This document shows positions 1 to 8,926 of a DNA stretch of 27,182 nt, in pieces. A program made the translations under genes and the position numbers. The stretch's first letter is position 1, and every line of letters begins with the position of its first letter. The stretch spans positions 1 through 27,182 of the forward strand of contig CADAXO010000005.1 in the NCBI GenBank assembly GCA_902791885.1, read 5' to 3'. This stretch comes from Oscillospiraceae bacterium (GTDB lineage: Bacteria; Bacillota_A; Clostridia; Saccharofermentanales; Saccharofermentanaceae). Below the pieces are notes generated by a model. That model did no database searches. It had not been told where the DNA came from and saw only the letters and a list, made by a program, of their open reading frames with translations.

Positions 1-64
1 TCATGCACCAGAGCACAAACCTCTCGAACCAGTTCCTCTGCTGTATTGTTTCCGTATTCTCCAT
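1..64 (-). CDS. 5' end of an unidentified gene, cut by the window edge
   Basis: The first 21 codons of an open frame read leftward out of the window, starting MENTETIQQRNWF. Its ATG overlaps the TAA stop of the rfbH gene by one base (TAATG), an arrangement typical of translational coupling, so this is very likely the next gene of the CDP-sugar operon. Too little is visible to name it. From context a sugar-modifying enzyme or glycosyltransferase is possible, but this is only inference. Confidence 0.5.
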   Translation of the reverse strand, partial: MENTETIQQRNWFERFVLWCM

Positions 65-1298
65 TACTGATTAAGCGCTTCCTTGATCGTCTTGATCATA
101 AAGTCGATCATCTCATCCGTCATGCCGGGATATACACCGATCCAGAATGTATCGTTCATGATCCTGTCGGTATTCGTGAGATCTCCGACAACACGGTAAC
201 CTTCGCCCGTAGCTCTCATCTCATCGAAACAGGGGTGCTTCGTGATGTTGCCTGCGAAAAGATTTCTCGTCTGAACGCCGTGATCCTCGATGTATCTTAC
301 GACCTTAACTCTGTCTACGCCTTCCTTCACCGTCATCATGAAACCGAACCAGGAAGGTCTGGAATTCGGAGCTGCCTCAGGCAGGATGAGCTTATCCTGA
401 CAGTCCTTAAGTCCTTCCCAAAGTCTGTCGAAGTTATGTCTTCTTCTTTCTACGAATGAAGGGAACTTAACGAGCTGTGCGCATCCGACTGCAGCCTGAA
501 GATCGGTTGCCTTGAGGTTATAGCCGAAGTGTGAGTAAACATACTTGTGATCCTTATGCACTTGTTAAGCAGAGCGTTGTTTGTATAGATAGCACCGCCC
601 TCACCCATTGTCATGTGGTGCGGAGGATAGAACGAAGATGTTCCGATGTCGCCGATCGTTCCGGTGAACTTCTCCTCGCCGTCGATAGTATACTTGGAAC
701 CCAAAGCATCGCAGTTATCTTCGATGAGCCAGAGGTTATTCTTAGTACAGAACTCCTTAACAGCCTTAAGATCAAAAGGATTACCCAATGTGTGAGCGAT
801 CATGACAGCCTTGGTCTTGGGTGACAAAGCAGCCTCAAGCTTAGTAACGTCGATGTTGTACTGAGGGATTGTAACGTCAACGAATACGGGTACTGCACCG
901 TACTGGATAACGGGTGCGATCGTAGTCGGGAAGCCTGCTGCCACCGTGATGACCTCGTCGCCTCTTCTTACCTGCCTGTCCTTAAGAAGCGGGCTTGTAA
1001 GAGCCATAAAAGCTCCGAGATTAGCGGATGAACCGGAGTTTACGAGGGATACGAACTTAACCCCGAGGTACTCACCGAGCTGCTTTTCGAACTGATCGGT
1101 GTATCTTCCTGATGTAAGCCAGAACTCGAGTGCGGAATCAACGAGATTTACCATCTCCTCGTTGCCGTAGACTCTTCTTGCATAAGGGATCCTGTCTCCC
1201 TCCTCATAAGGCTTTACGGCATGAAACTTCTCCGCATACTCCTTAACCTCTTCGAGGATCTTAGCGCGTGCATCCTGCTCATTCATGTTCTCAAACAT
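64..1298 (-). pseudogene. rfbH: rfbH/ddhC, CDP-4-keto-6-deoxyglucose 3-dehydrase, broken by an internal deletion and frameshift
   Basis: RfbH (E1) is a PMP-dependent enzyme of the aspartate aminotransferase fold with a [2Fe-2S] cluster. It removes the C3 hydroxyl of CDP-4-keto-6-deoxyglucose on the route to 3,6-dideoxyhexoses. The 5' part (450-1298) shows GSSANL, EDNCDALGSKY with the first cluster cysteine (C196), and SFYPPHHMTMGEGG, where histidine replaces the usual PLP lysine. The 3' part (64 to about 552) resumes in another frame at DHKYVYSHFGYN. Between LLNK and DHKY, family members known to me carry about 35-40 residues (the FRDWGRDCYC...CG block) with the remaining cluster cysteines. 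Here only about 8 bases (553-560) remain. The start ATG overlaps the ddhB stop by 8 bases. Either a true null allele or an assembly error; family assignment is secure. Confidence 0.88.
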
Positions 1299-2364
1299 TG
1301 TGTATTGTTCCTTTCGATATGTAATCGTTTATCTGCTTATCCATTACTGCCGGGATATCGCCCCCCGCTTCATAGACTCTTGTCCACTCGACAACTCTTG
1401 CTATCGCTTCATCGATATGCCATACGGGAGCCCAGCCGAATGTCTTCTTGAGCTTGCTTGAATCAAGCTTGAGGAAGTTCGCCTCGTGAGGAGCATTAGC
1501 CTCAGCTTGGTCGACTCTTCTTACGCCCTCCCAGTTGCTTACGAACATGTCGACGATGTCGCCTGTGCATACGCAGTCGCAGTCATCGGGACCGACGTTA
1601 TACCAGCCCTGAAGGGACTTATCCTCATACTGTGCCTTAGCGATCATCAAGTAAGCGAACACGGGCTCGAAGACATGCTGATAAGGTCTCGTGGAATAAG
1701 GATTTCTTACGATGATCTCCTTGCTTCCCATCGCAGCCCTTACGCAGTCGGGGATGATCCTGTCGTTCGCGAAGTCGCCGCCGCCTATTACGTTGCCTGC
1801 TCTTGCAGTGGAGATGGCGGGAGCATCTTCAGTCATGAAGAAAGAATTCTTGTAGCTGTGGGTAACAAGCTCGCTGCAGGACTTACTGTTCGAATAAGGA
1901 TCGAATCCGTCCAAGGGCTCGTTCTCCCTGTAGCCCCATACCCACTCGTTGTTCTGATAGACCTTGTCGGTAGTGACGTTAAGGAAAGACTTAACATTCT
2001 TGGAAGCTCTAACGCACTCAAGGATGTTAACTGTTCCCATAACATTGGTCTCGTATGTGTATCTGGGGTCCTTGTAGGAATCTCTTACAATAGGCTGTGC
2101 CGCCATGTGGATGACGATCTCGGGATCAGCCTTCTCGAAAGCTTTCTTCATGCTGTCGAGGTCTCTTATGTCGCCTATAACGGAAGTCATCTTGCCCTCA
2201 AGGCCTGCAAGTTCGAAAAGATTCGGCTTCGTAGGAGGCTCGAGCGAGAAGCCCGTGAGCACGGCTCCGCTGTTTACGAGTATCCTGCTCATCCACGAAC
2301 CCTTGAAGCCTGTGTGTCCCGTGAGGAAAACCCTCTTACCGTTCCAAAAACTCAAATCCTGCAA
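1291..2364 (-). CDS. rfbG: CDP-glucose 4,6-dehydratase
   Basis: Converts CDP-glucose to CDP-4-keto-6-deoxyglucose using bound NAD; cytoplasmic, second step of CDP-dideoxyhexose synthesis. It is an extended short-chain dehydrogenase of 357 residues, normal for the family. The Rossmann motif is GHTGFKGSW (16-24), the active-site TTDK is at 131-134 and the YSNSK catalytic Tyr/Lys pair at 157/161. The start is a TTG at 2364, supported by GGGAGG at 2378-2373, eight bases upstream. It begins only a few bases after the ddhA stop, and its own stop overlaps the rfbH ATG, so the three genes are a tightly coupled operon. Also called ddhB. Confidence 0.95.
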   Translation of the reverse strand: MQDLSFWNGKRVFLTGHTGFKGSWMSRILVNSGAVLTGFSLEPPTKPNLFELAGLEGKMTSVIGDIRDLDSMKKAFEKADPEIVIHMAAQPIVRDSYKDPRYTYETNVMGTVNILECVRASKNVKSFLNVTTDKVYQNNEWVWGYRENEPLDGFDPYSNSKSCSELVTHSYKNSFFMTEDAPAISTARAGNVIGGGDFANDRIIPDCVRAAMGSKEIIVRNPYSTRPYQHVFEPVFAYLMIAKAQYEDKSLQGWYNVGPDDCDCVCTGDIVDMFVSNWEGVRRVDQAEANAPHEANFLKLDSSKLKKTFGWAPVWHIDEAIARVVEWTRVYEAGGDIPAVMDKQINDYISKGTIHNV

Positions 2365-2367
2365 ATG

Positions 2368-3147
2368 TCAGTCCTCCCACTTGATCCAGGGAGCCTTGCC
2401 GTCCCTTATAAGTCCCTCGAGCAGGTCCTTGTCACGCTTGGTGTCCATGCACTGCCAGAAGCCGTCGTGCATGAAAGCGTTAAGCTGTCCGTCTGCCGCG
2501 AGTCTTTCCAGAGGTGCCTTCTCGAAAGGCACATCATCGCCGTCGATATAATCAATTACCTTGGGATCTAAGACCATGAAGCCTGCATTAACGACAGTGC
2601 CGTCCTGGTCGTTCTTCTCTCTGAACTTGCTTACCGTGCCGGTCTCGTCGATATCGACGCAGCCGAAGCGCTGACCCACCTTCGCTACCGTGATGGTAGC
2701 AAGCTGACCCTTGTTCTGATGGAAATCGAAGAGAGCCTTGAGATCGACATCGCTTACGCCGTCGCCGTATGTAAGCATGAAGGGCTCATCACCTATATAG
2801 TCTCTTACTCTCTTGATACGGCCGCCGGTCATTGTGTTAAGGCCGGTGTCCACGAGTGTGACCTTCCAGGGCTCGGTATGAGTCCTGTGGACGATCATCT
2901 TATTCTCATCGGTAAAGTCGAATGTAACGTCAGAAGTGTGGAGATAATAATCCGCGAACCATTCCTTGATGACATACTGCTTATAACCGCAGCAGATAAC
3001 GAAGTCGTTAAATCCGTAGGAAGAATAGTACTTCATGATATGCCAAAGGATCGGCATACCGCATATCTCAACCATCGGCTTGGGTCTGTAGACACTCTCT
3101 TCGGAAATCCTCGTTCCGAATCCGCCCGCAAGCAAAACTACCTTCAT
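2368..3147 (-). CDS. rfbF: Glucose-1-phosphate cytidylyltransferase
   Basis: Makes CDP-glucose from CTP and glucose 1-phosphate, the entry step of the CDP-hexose branch; cytoplasmic. The 259-residue protein begins MKVVLLAGGFGTRISEES, with the nucleotide-binding GGFGTR at residues 8-13, the sugar-phosphate lysine in RPKPMVE (K23) and the metal-binding YGDGVSD around 127-133. The ATG at 3147 is preferred over one six codons upstream because a perfect GGAGGG (3159-3154) lies between them, at correct spacing for 3147. It is the first gene of the ddhABC-like cluster, 52 bases downstream of the glycoside hydrolase gene. Also called ddhA. Confidence 0.95.
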   Translation of the reverse strand: MKVVLLAGGFGTRISEESVYRPKPMVEICGMPILWHIMKYYSSYGFNDFVICCGYKQYVIKEWFADYYLHTSDVTFDFTDENKMIVHRTHTEPWKVTLVDTGLNTMTGGRIKRVRDYIGDEPFMLTYGDGVSDVDLKALFDFHQNKGQLATITVAKVGQRFGCVDIDETGTVSKFREKNDQDGTVVNAGFMVLDPKVIDYIDGDDVPFEKAPLERLAADGQLNAFMHDGFWQCMDTKRDKDLLEGLIRDGKAPWIKWED

Positions 3148-3179
3148 AGGTTTCCCTCCGCACATAATTATTCATTTTA

Positions 3180-3185
3180 ATTATA
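3180..3185 (-). promoter_or_regulatory. Possible -10 box for the CDP-sugar operon
   Basis: TATAAT on the minus strand within a locally AT-rich stretch, about 20 bases upstream of the ddhA ribosome binding site. No convincing -35 hexamer is seen (AAGGAC at the expected place), so the promoter may be weak, activator-dependent or absent, with ddhA read through from the upstream gene. Confidence 0.35.
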
Positions 3186-3199
3186 CTATATGCGCGCGA

Positions 3200-5467
3200 T
3201 TAGTCCTTAAGATAGTTGTTGCACTCTTTTACAAAATTATTAAAATCAGCGGCGTTCTTATATATGACGTTTATCCTCGCGTTAGGCGTATATCTCTCAT
3301 TGTCGACCAAAGACTGGTAATCAGCCCCGGTACTCCTGATATCTTCGACTAGCGCAGCACGAAGTTCAGGGCGGTACATGATATCGAGAAGTCTCGAATT
3401 GATGCCGAGCATCAGCTCCTCAGAGCCTTTTTTGATTCTGAACGAAGACACAGCCTTAACTTCCTCAGAGGAGAACGCGAGGTATACATTGTACATTCCG
3501 TCCTCTATAAGGAACTTGCCGTAATCGTCACTAAAGGACCCCAGGTCCCTGATGCCGAACTTAAGTGTAAGCTCTTTTTCCTCTCCCGCTTCAAGGTAAT
3601 ACTTGCCGAATGCACGCAGTTCCTTAACGGGTTTTCGCTGTACCGAGACAGGATCTCCGACATAAAGCTGTACAACCTGGGCTCCTGCCCTGCTTCCCGT
3701 ATTCTTGAGCGTGAACGATACCGTTACCTCATCATCAAGCTCATACTCATCTTTATCCGTCTTCATACAGGTCAGATCGAAAGTTGTATACGACAGACCG
3801 AAGCCGAACGGGAATAAAGGCTTAACCTTCCTTATCTCATAGCCTCTGTAGCCTACGAAGACACCCTCACCGTAATTACATGTGAAGCCGTCAGGATAAT
3901 TAAGGAACGCAGGTGTGTCCTCATATCTTACGGGGAATGTTACCGTCAGTCTTCCCGACGGATTGACCTTGCCGCTCATGATGTCATAAAGAGCCGTTGC
4001 TCCTTCCATACCGGGATAGTACATCAGGAAGACAGCATCGATATCATCTATGAATTCCGCGATCTCGACAGGTCCCGGAACATTTAAGACCAGAACGACC
4101 TTACGGTCCTTATCATCGGTAAGACCTCTTAAGACTCTCACATATTCTTCCGGGAGCTTAAGATCTTCCCTGTCCGTTCCTTCAGCCGACGGCATCGAGA
4201 CAACAACAACCGATATATCGCCGTCCTTATGCTCTCCGAACACTTCTTTAAGCGAAGGAGCCCTGTCGGTTATAACCTGCGCACTTCCGCTTCCGTAGAT
4301 GCGAAGCTCGGGATTTCCGATCAGATTGATCCTGCTCATATCCTCTACAGGGAACAGGTTATCTTTGTTCTTAAGCATGATGATGCCTTCTTTATTGGCA
4401 TCGTAGCAGGCCTTGCGTCCGATCTCCTTATACTCTTCATAGGAGATCGGGAAATCCTTATCGGAGCAGTTGTACTTTGCCGACAGCTCGATAACTCTGC
4501 CTGCAGCTTTCTCGAATTCATCACGGCTCAATCTGCCGTCATTCAATGCATTTAAGATCTCATCTTCCTTATTCCACGGTCCCGGCATAAGAAGATCGAT
4601 ACCCGACTCCACCGAGTCACCCGAATCGCCCACGCAGGCACCCCAGTCGGTCATGCAAAGACCTTCAAAGCCCCACTTCTCTCTTAACACATCACGGAGC
4701 AGCCACTTATTCTCAGTACAGTGCTTGCCGTTGATCTTGGGATACGAAGCCATAACGGTAGCAGAGCCCGCCTTAACGCATTTCTCGAACGCAGGAAGAT
4801 ACATCTCCTCCAGCGCTCTTTGGGATATATGCTGATCGATACCCGAACGGTTGATCTCGAGGTTATTTGCCGCGTAGTGCTTAACGTCAGCTGCAACCCC
4901 CTGCGACTCGACGCCCTTCACCATCTCGCGTCCGAGTATGCCTCCGACGAGAGGATCTTCTGAATATCCTTCGAAGAATCTTCCGTTCCGGGGTTCCCTA
5001 AGAAGGTTTACATTAGGAGTTCCGAGAAGGCACGATACCTTATACATCAATGCCTCAAGGCCCAAAGCCTTACCGTTCTCATATACGACATCAGGATTCC
5101 ATGTTGATCCCAGCAGAATACCCGGAGGATAGCATCCGGGGTGCGGCTCGAATCCGCCCGTATAGTCAGTAAGTTTCTTAAACAGCTCTTCTCTTAACAC
5201 CTTCTCTTCAAGTGTCAGATTATCAAGCTTATAGAAGTTATGAATGACATGATCAAGCTGCTCTCTGGTGTATCCTTCTTCGACAACTTCCTTAACGAAG
5301 ATATCTCCGAACAGTTGCTCGAAGTTCATGCCGGTTCCTCCGTCAAGGAACTGCATTCTCCTTATTCCGTGCTCTTTGATCTCTCTTGTAGAAAAAAATC
5401 CGGCACCGCATATAAGCGATGCCTTCTGTTGATCGTTAAGTTTATCTAGGATGTCTCTGGTTGTCAT
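3200..5467 (-). CDS. Family 3 glycoside hydrolase (beta-glucosidase type)
   Basis: A 755-residue retaining glycoside hydrolase of family GH3. Typical activities are beta-glucosidase, beta-xylosidase or N-acetylglucosaminidase; the substrate cannot be read from sequence. It shows REPRNGRFFEGYSEDP (158-172), KHYAANN (196-202), the nucleophile region GLCMTDWG with D274, a second alpha/beta sandwich domain (about 370-560) and a C-terminal fibronectin type III-like domain (about 590-690). There is no signal peptide or membrane segment, so it probably acts in the cytoplasm on imported oligosaccharides. The ATG at 5467 is chosen over a GTG three codons upstream because GGTGAT precedes it at suitable spacing. 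It sits between the fab and CDP-sugar clusters, all on one strand. Neither cluster explains it. Confidence 0.92.
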   Translation of the reverse strand: MTTRDILDKLNDQQKASLICGAGFFSTREIKEHGIRRMQFLDGGTGMNFEQLFGDIFVKEVVEEGYTREQLDHVIHNFYKLDNLTLEEKVLREELFKKLTDYTGGFEPHPGCYPPGILLGSTWNPDVVYENGKALGLEALMYKVSCLLGTPNVNLLREPRNGRFFEGYSEDPLVGGILGREMVKGVESQGVAADVKHYAANNLEINRSGIDQHISQRALEEMYLPAFEKCVKAGSATVMASYPKINGKHCTENKWLLRDVLREKWGFEGLCMTDWGACVGDSGDSVESGIDLLMPGPWNKEDEILNALNDGRLSRDEFEKAAGRVIELSAKYNCSDKDFPISYEEYKEIGRKACYDANKEGIIMLKNKDNLFPVEDMSRINLIGNPELRIYGSGSAQVITDRAPSLKEVFGEHKDGDISVVVVSMPSAEGTDREDLKLPEEYVRVLRGLTDDKDRKVVLVLNVPGPVEIAEFIDDIDAVFLMYYPGMEGATALYDIMSGKVNPSGRLTVTFPVRYEDTPAFLNYPDGFTCNYGEGVFVGYRGYEIRKVKPLFPFGFGLSYTTFDLTCMKTDKDEYELDDEVTVSFTLKNTGSRAGAQVVQLYVGDPVSVQRKPVKELRAFGKYYLEAGEEKELTLKFGIRDLGSFSDDYGKFLIEDGMYNVYLAFSSEEVKAVSSFRIKKGSEELMLGINSRLLDIMYRPELRAALVEDIRSTGADYQSLVDNERYTPNARINVIYKNAADFNNFVKECNNYLKD

Positions 5468-5520
5468 AATGATCACCGCCGCAACAAGATTGTGTTGCTA
5501 ACAGTATATCATCAGTAGCG

Positions 5521-5955
5521 TCATACCATAATAGCGAACTTCAGTGTGCACTGAACTGCGACCTGACCGTCGACAGTTGCAACTGCTTCACCGACGCCCA
5601 TGGGACCTCTTACCTGAGTGATCTTTGTCTCGAATCTGATCGTATCACCGGGAACGACCTGTCTTCTGAACTTACACTTGTCGATACCTGCGAATACTGC
5701 GATCTTACCCTTGAACTCCTCCTGGGAAAGGATAGCTACAGCACCTGTCTGAGCCAAAGCCTCTACCATGAGAACGCCCGGCATGATCGGATACTCGGGG
5801 AAGTGGCCTCTGAAGAATGACTCATCGTAGGTAACATTCTTATAAGCGATGCAGTATTCACCCGGTACATAATCCTCAACCTTATCGATAAGAAGGAAGG
5901 GATGACGATGGGGAATGATCTCCATGATCTGCTGTGTGTTAAGTGAATTAGCCAT
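5521..5955 (-). CDS. fabZ: 3-hydroxyacyl-ACP dehydratase FabZ
   Basis: Dehydrates 3-hydroxyacyl-ACP to trans-2-enoyl-ACP in the type II fatty-acid cycle; cytoplasmic. The 144-residue hot-dog fold protein has the catalytic histidine in RGHFPEYPIMPGVL (H51) and the glutamate in VEALAQTGA (E65). AAGGAG precedes the ATG. Last gene of the fab operon, 21 bases after fabF. In many Firmicutes accB and accC flank fabZ; they are not here. Confidence 0.97.
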   Translation of the reverse strand: MANSLNTQQIMEIIPHRHPFLLIDKVEDYVPGEYCIAYKNVTYDESFFRGHFPEYPIMPGVLMVEALAQTGAVAILSQEEFKGKIAVFAGIDKCKFRRQVVPGDTIRFETKITQVRGPMGVGEAVATVDGQVAVQCTLKFAIMV

Positions 5956-5976
5956 ATCGGTATTCTCCTTTATGAA

Positions 5977-7212
5977 TTACTCAGCATACTTCTTAAGAAG
6001 AAGTGTAGCATTATGTCCGCCGAATCCCAACGAGTTGCTCATAGCGTAGTTGATATCGCGTGTTTTGGGAGCGCCCATTGTATAGTCGAGGTCGCACTCC
6101 TCATCAGGCTCTGTAAGGCCGGATGTAACGTGAACGAACGAATCAAGTATGGACTTAACGCATACGATGAACTCGACTCCGCCTGCGCCACCGAGGAGGT
6201 GTCCGATCATAGACTTTGTGGAGTTGATGGAAACGTTTTTCGCAGCATCGCCGAATGCATACTTGATCGCACGCGTCTCGAAAAGATCGTTGTGGTGTGT
6301 GGAGGTACCGTGAGCATTGATGTACTCAACCTGATCGGGAGTAATGCCTGCCTCGTTCATCGCAGCCTTCATAGCCTCGCCAGCACCGGAGCCGTCTTCG
6401 GCAGGTGAAGTGATGTGGAATGCATCATTTGTAGCCCCGTAACCTACGACTTCAGCGTAGATGTGAGCGCCTCTTGCCTTGGCATGCTCGAGCTCTTCGA
6501 GAACTACTACACCTGCACCTTCACCGATAACAAATCCGTCTCTGTTCTTGTCGAACGGTCTGGAACATGTATTGGGATCTTCATTTGTGGAAAGAGCCGT
6601 CATGTTTGTGAAGCCCTGTACGCCCAGAGGGCAGATAGCAGCTTCGGCACCGCCTGCTACCATAACGTCTGCATCGTCGAACTTGATCGCTCTGTAAGCA
6701 TCACCTATGGAGTGTGAGCCGGAAGCGCATGCCGTAACGATAGCAACATTCTTACCCTTCATTCCGTATGCGATGGAGATGTTGGCAGATGCCATGTTGG
6801 CGATCATCACGGGGATGTAAAGGGGGCTTACCTTCTTGCCTTCCATGAGCTTCTGGTGTTCTCTCTCGTTAGCCTGCATGGAACCGATACCGGAGCTTAC
6901 GATAACGCCTACTCTGTAAGGGTTCTCCTTGCTCATATCGAGAGCGGAATCCTCGACGGCTTCCTTGGCTGCAGCGCATGCGAACTGTGAGAATCTCTCC
7001 ATTCTTTTCGCTGTCTTGAAGTCCATGTACTTTGTAGGATCGAAGTCCTTAACCTCAGCACACATCTTTACCTTGTAATCTGAAGCATCGAAAGCAGAGA
7101 TCTCACCGAAAGCTCTCTTGCCTTCCTTAAGGCCGTTCCAGAATGTCTCTACATTCTCACCGAGGGGAGTTACAGCTCCCATACCTGTTACTACTACTCT
7201 TCTTCCGTCCAT
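5977..7212 (-). CDS. fabF: 3-oxoacyl-ACP synthase II FabF
   Basis: Condenses acyl-ACP with malonyl-ACP during chain elongation. 411 residues, standard length. The Cys-His-His triad is visible: C162 in VTACASGSH, H301 in NAHGTSTHHND and H338 in STKSMIGHLLGGAGG. The N-terminus RRVVVTGMGAVTPLG is classic for the family. GGAG lies about nine bases ahead of the ATG. It follows fabG by 24 bases in the fab operon. No other elongating condensing enzyme is in the window. Confidence 0.97.
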   Translation of the reverse strand: MDGRRVVVTGMGAVTPLGENVETFWNGLKEGKRAFGEISAFDASDYKVKMCAEVKDFDPTKYMDFKTAKRMERFSQFACAAAKEAVEDSALDMSKENPYRVGVIVSSGIGSMQANEREHQKLMEGKKVSPLYIPVMIANMASANISIAYGMKGKNVAIVTACASGSHSIGDAYRAIKFDDADVMVAGGAEAAICPLGVQGFTNMTALSTNEDPNTCSRPFDKNRDGFVIGEGAGVVVLEELEHAKARGAHIYAEVVGYGATNDAFHITSPAEDGSGAGEAMKAAMNEAGITPDQVEYINAHGTSTHHNDLFETRAIKYAFGDAAKNVSINSTKSMIGHLLGGAGGVEFIVCVKSILDSFVHVTSGLTEPDEECDLDYTMGAPKTRDINYAMSNSLGFGGHNATLLLKKYAE

Positions 7213-7236
7213 TCTCTTATTCTCCGGTTTCTTTAA

Positions 7237-7974
7237 TTACATGTGCATTCCGCCGTCAACGGAAAGGACCTGACCTGTGATGTAAGAAGCATCATCAGAT
7301 ACGAGGAAGCCTACTGCATTGGCGATATCCTCTACCTGACCGTAACGCTTCAGGGGGATACCTGCGAGCATCTGCTCCTTAACCTTGTCGGGGAGTACGT
7401 CAGTCATGGGTGTCTGAACGAATCCGGGAGCGATGGCATTACATGTGATGTTCTTGCCTGCATACTCTCTTGCAGCACTCTTTGTGATACCGATGACACC
7501 TGCCTTGGATGCAGAGTAGTTAACCTGGCATGCGTTGCCCTCGAGTCCTACGATAGAGGAGATAGAAACGATGCGGCCGTACTTCTGCTTGCTCATTACG
7601 GGAACAACCTCACGGAAGAAGTTGTATGTACCCTTAAGGTTTACTGCGATAACAGCATCGAAGTCTTCTTCCTTCATTCTTACGAGGAAGCCGTCTCTTG
7701 TGATACCTGCGTTGTTTACGAGAGCATCGATGGAGCCGAATGTGGCTGCAACATCAGCAACAGTCTCCTTAACTGACTCTGAGCTTGAGACATCGCATCT
7801 GTAAGCCTTTGTCTCAACGCCGTATTCCTTCTTGATCTCGTCAGCTGTCTCCTGGGATCCTTCGATAGGGCATGCATCTACTACTGCGATGTTGTAACCC
7901 ATCTTGGCAAGCTTAACTGCGATTGCCTTACCGATTCCTCTTGCGCTTCCTGTTACGATTGCTGTCTTTGCCAT
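7237..7974 (-). CDS. fabG: 3-oxoacyl-ACP reductase FabG
   Basis: NADPH-dependent reduction of 3-oxoacyl-ACP. A 245-residue classical short-chain dehydrogenase with TGSARGIGKA (8-17), NNAG (87-90), the Ser140/Tyr153/Lys157 triad (ISSIVG, YSASK) and the C-terminal GQVLSVDGGMHM. The ATG at 7974 is chosen because AAGGAGG sits about seven bases upstream; the longer frame starting at 8007 would bury that site. The start is one base after the fabD stop (TAA-T-ATG), so the two are probably translationally coupled. Confidence 0.97.
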   Translation of the reverse strand: MAKTAIVTGSARGIGKAIAVKLAKMGYNIAVVDACPIEGSQETADEIKKEYGVETKAYRCDVSSSESVKETVADVAATFGSIDALVNNAGITRDGFLVRMKEEDFDAVIAVNLKGTYNFFREVVPVMSKQKYGRIVSISSIVGLEGNACQVNYSASKAGVIGITKSAAREYAGKNITCNAIAPGFVQTPMTDVLPDKVKEQMLAGIPLKRYGQVEDIANAVGFLVSDDASYITGQVLSVDGGMHM

Positions 7975-7975
7975 A

Positions 7976-8926
7976 TTATGCCTCCTTAGCTGTCTCAAAT
8001 GACTCAAGCTCGTTAAGCTTATCTTTAAGTGCTTCTGCTTCTTCTACTGTTGATACGTTGATTACCGGGATATCAGGGATAGTCTTCTTTACGAAGCCTG
8101 CGATCGACTTTCCGGGACCGATCTCTATAAGAACATCAACTCCCAAGTCTCTAAATTTTGTAAGAGTCTGCTCCCACATAACTGAGGAGTAAACCTGCTT
8201 CTCAAGAAGTTCTCTTGTCTCGGAAGTATCTTCGATAACCTCTGCATTCAAGTTAGCGATATAAGGGATCTTAAGATCCGAGATAACCGCCTTATCGAGC
8301 TCGAGACGGAGCTTCTCTCCTGCTCCCTTCAGCATGGGTGAATGGAAAGGACCTGAAACCTTAAGCTCAACGGTTTTCTTGGCACCCATCTCGGAAAGCT
8401 TCTCCATACCTTCGTGAACGGCATCCTTTTCGCCGGTGATAACGATCTGTCCGGGGCAGTTGTAGTTAGCTACTTCAGCTCCGTCAATGTGATCGATGCA
8501 CTGCTGTACCGTTTCCTTCGGGAGTGCGATGATAGCTGCCATCGTGCCCTGTCCTGCAGGTACGAAAGAGCTCATGAGGTTGCCTCTGATCCTTGTAAGT
8601 CTTACCGCATCCTTGAAAGTCATTGCGCCTGCTGTTACAAGAGCGCAGTACTCGCCCAAGGAAAGACCTGCAGTGATGTCAGGCTTAATGCCTAAGTCCT
8701 CGACAGCTTTCGTCATGATGGAACAAGCTGTTACGAGACAAGGCTGTGTGTACTCTGTTACGTGGATGTCTTCGTTCTCTTCAAAGAGGATCTTCTCCAT
8801 ATCGAAGCCGGAAGCCTCTGTTGCCTCTTTGATCATGTCCTTGGCCCAATCGTACTTCTCAACGAAGTCCTGAGCCATACCTACTTTCTGAACACCCTGA
8901 CCGGGATAAACAAATGCGATCTTCAT
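7976..8926 (-). CDS. fabD: Malonyl-CoA:ACP transacylase FabD
   Basis: Transfers the malonyl group from malonyl-CoA to ACP, supplying the extender unit. 316 residues. The nucleophile elbow is GLSLGEY (S89) and the catalytic histidine is in VSGPFHSPML (H195). PGQGVQKVGM near the N-terminus is typical. The ATG overlaps the fabK TGA (TGATG). Its malonyl-CoA must come from acetyl-CoA carboxylase genes outside the window. Confidence 0.97.
   Translation of the reverse strand: MKIAFVYPGQGVQKVGMAQDFVEKYDWAKDMIKEATEASGFDMEKILFEENEDIHVTEYTQPCLVTACSIMTKAVEDLGIKPDITAGLSLGEYCALVTAGAMTFKDAVRLTRIRGNLMSSFVPAGQGTMAAIIALPKETVQQCIDHIDGAEVANYNCPGQIVITGEKDAVHEGMEKLSEMGAKKTVELKVSGPFHSPMLKGAGEKLRLELDKAVISDLKIPYIANLNAEVIEDTSETRELLEKQVYSSVMWEQTLTKFRDLGVDVLIEIGPGKSIAGFVKKTIPDIPVINVSTVEEAEALKDKLNELESFETAKEA

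Noticed and set aside
1486..2571. A 361-codon open frame on the plus strand opposite ddhB and ddhA
   Set aside because: It lies wholly antisense to two well-supported enzymes, has no recognisable motifs and is explained by their codon bias.
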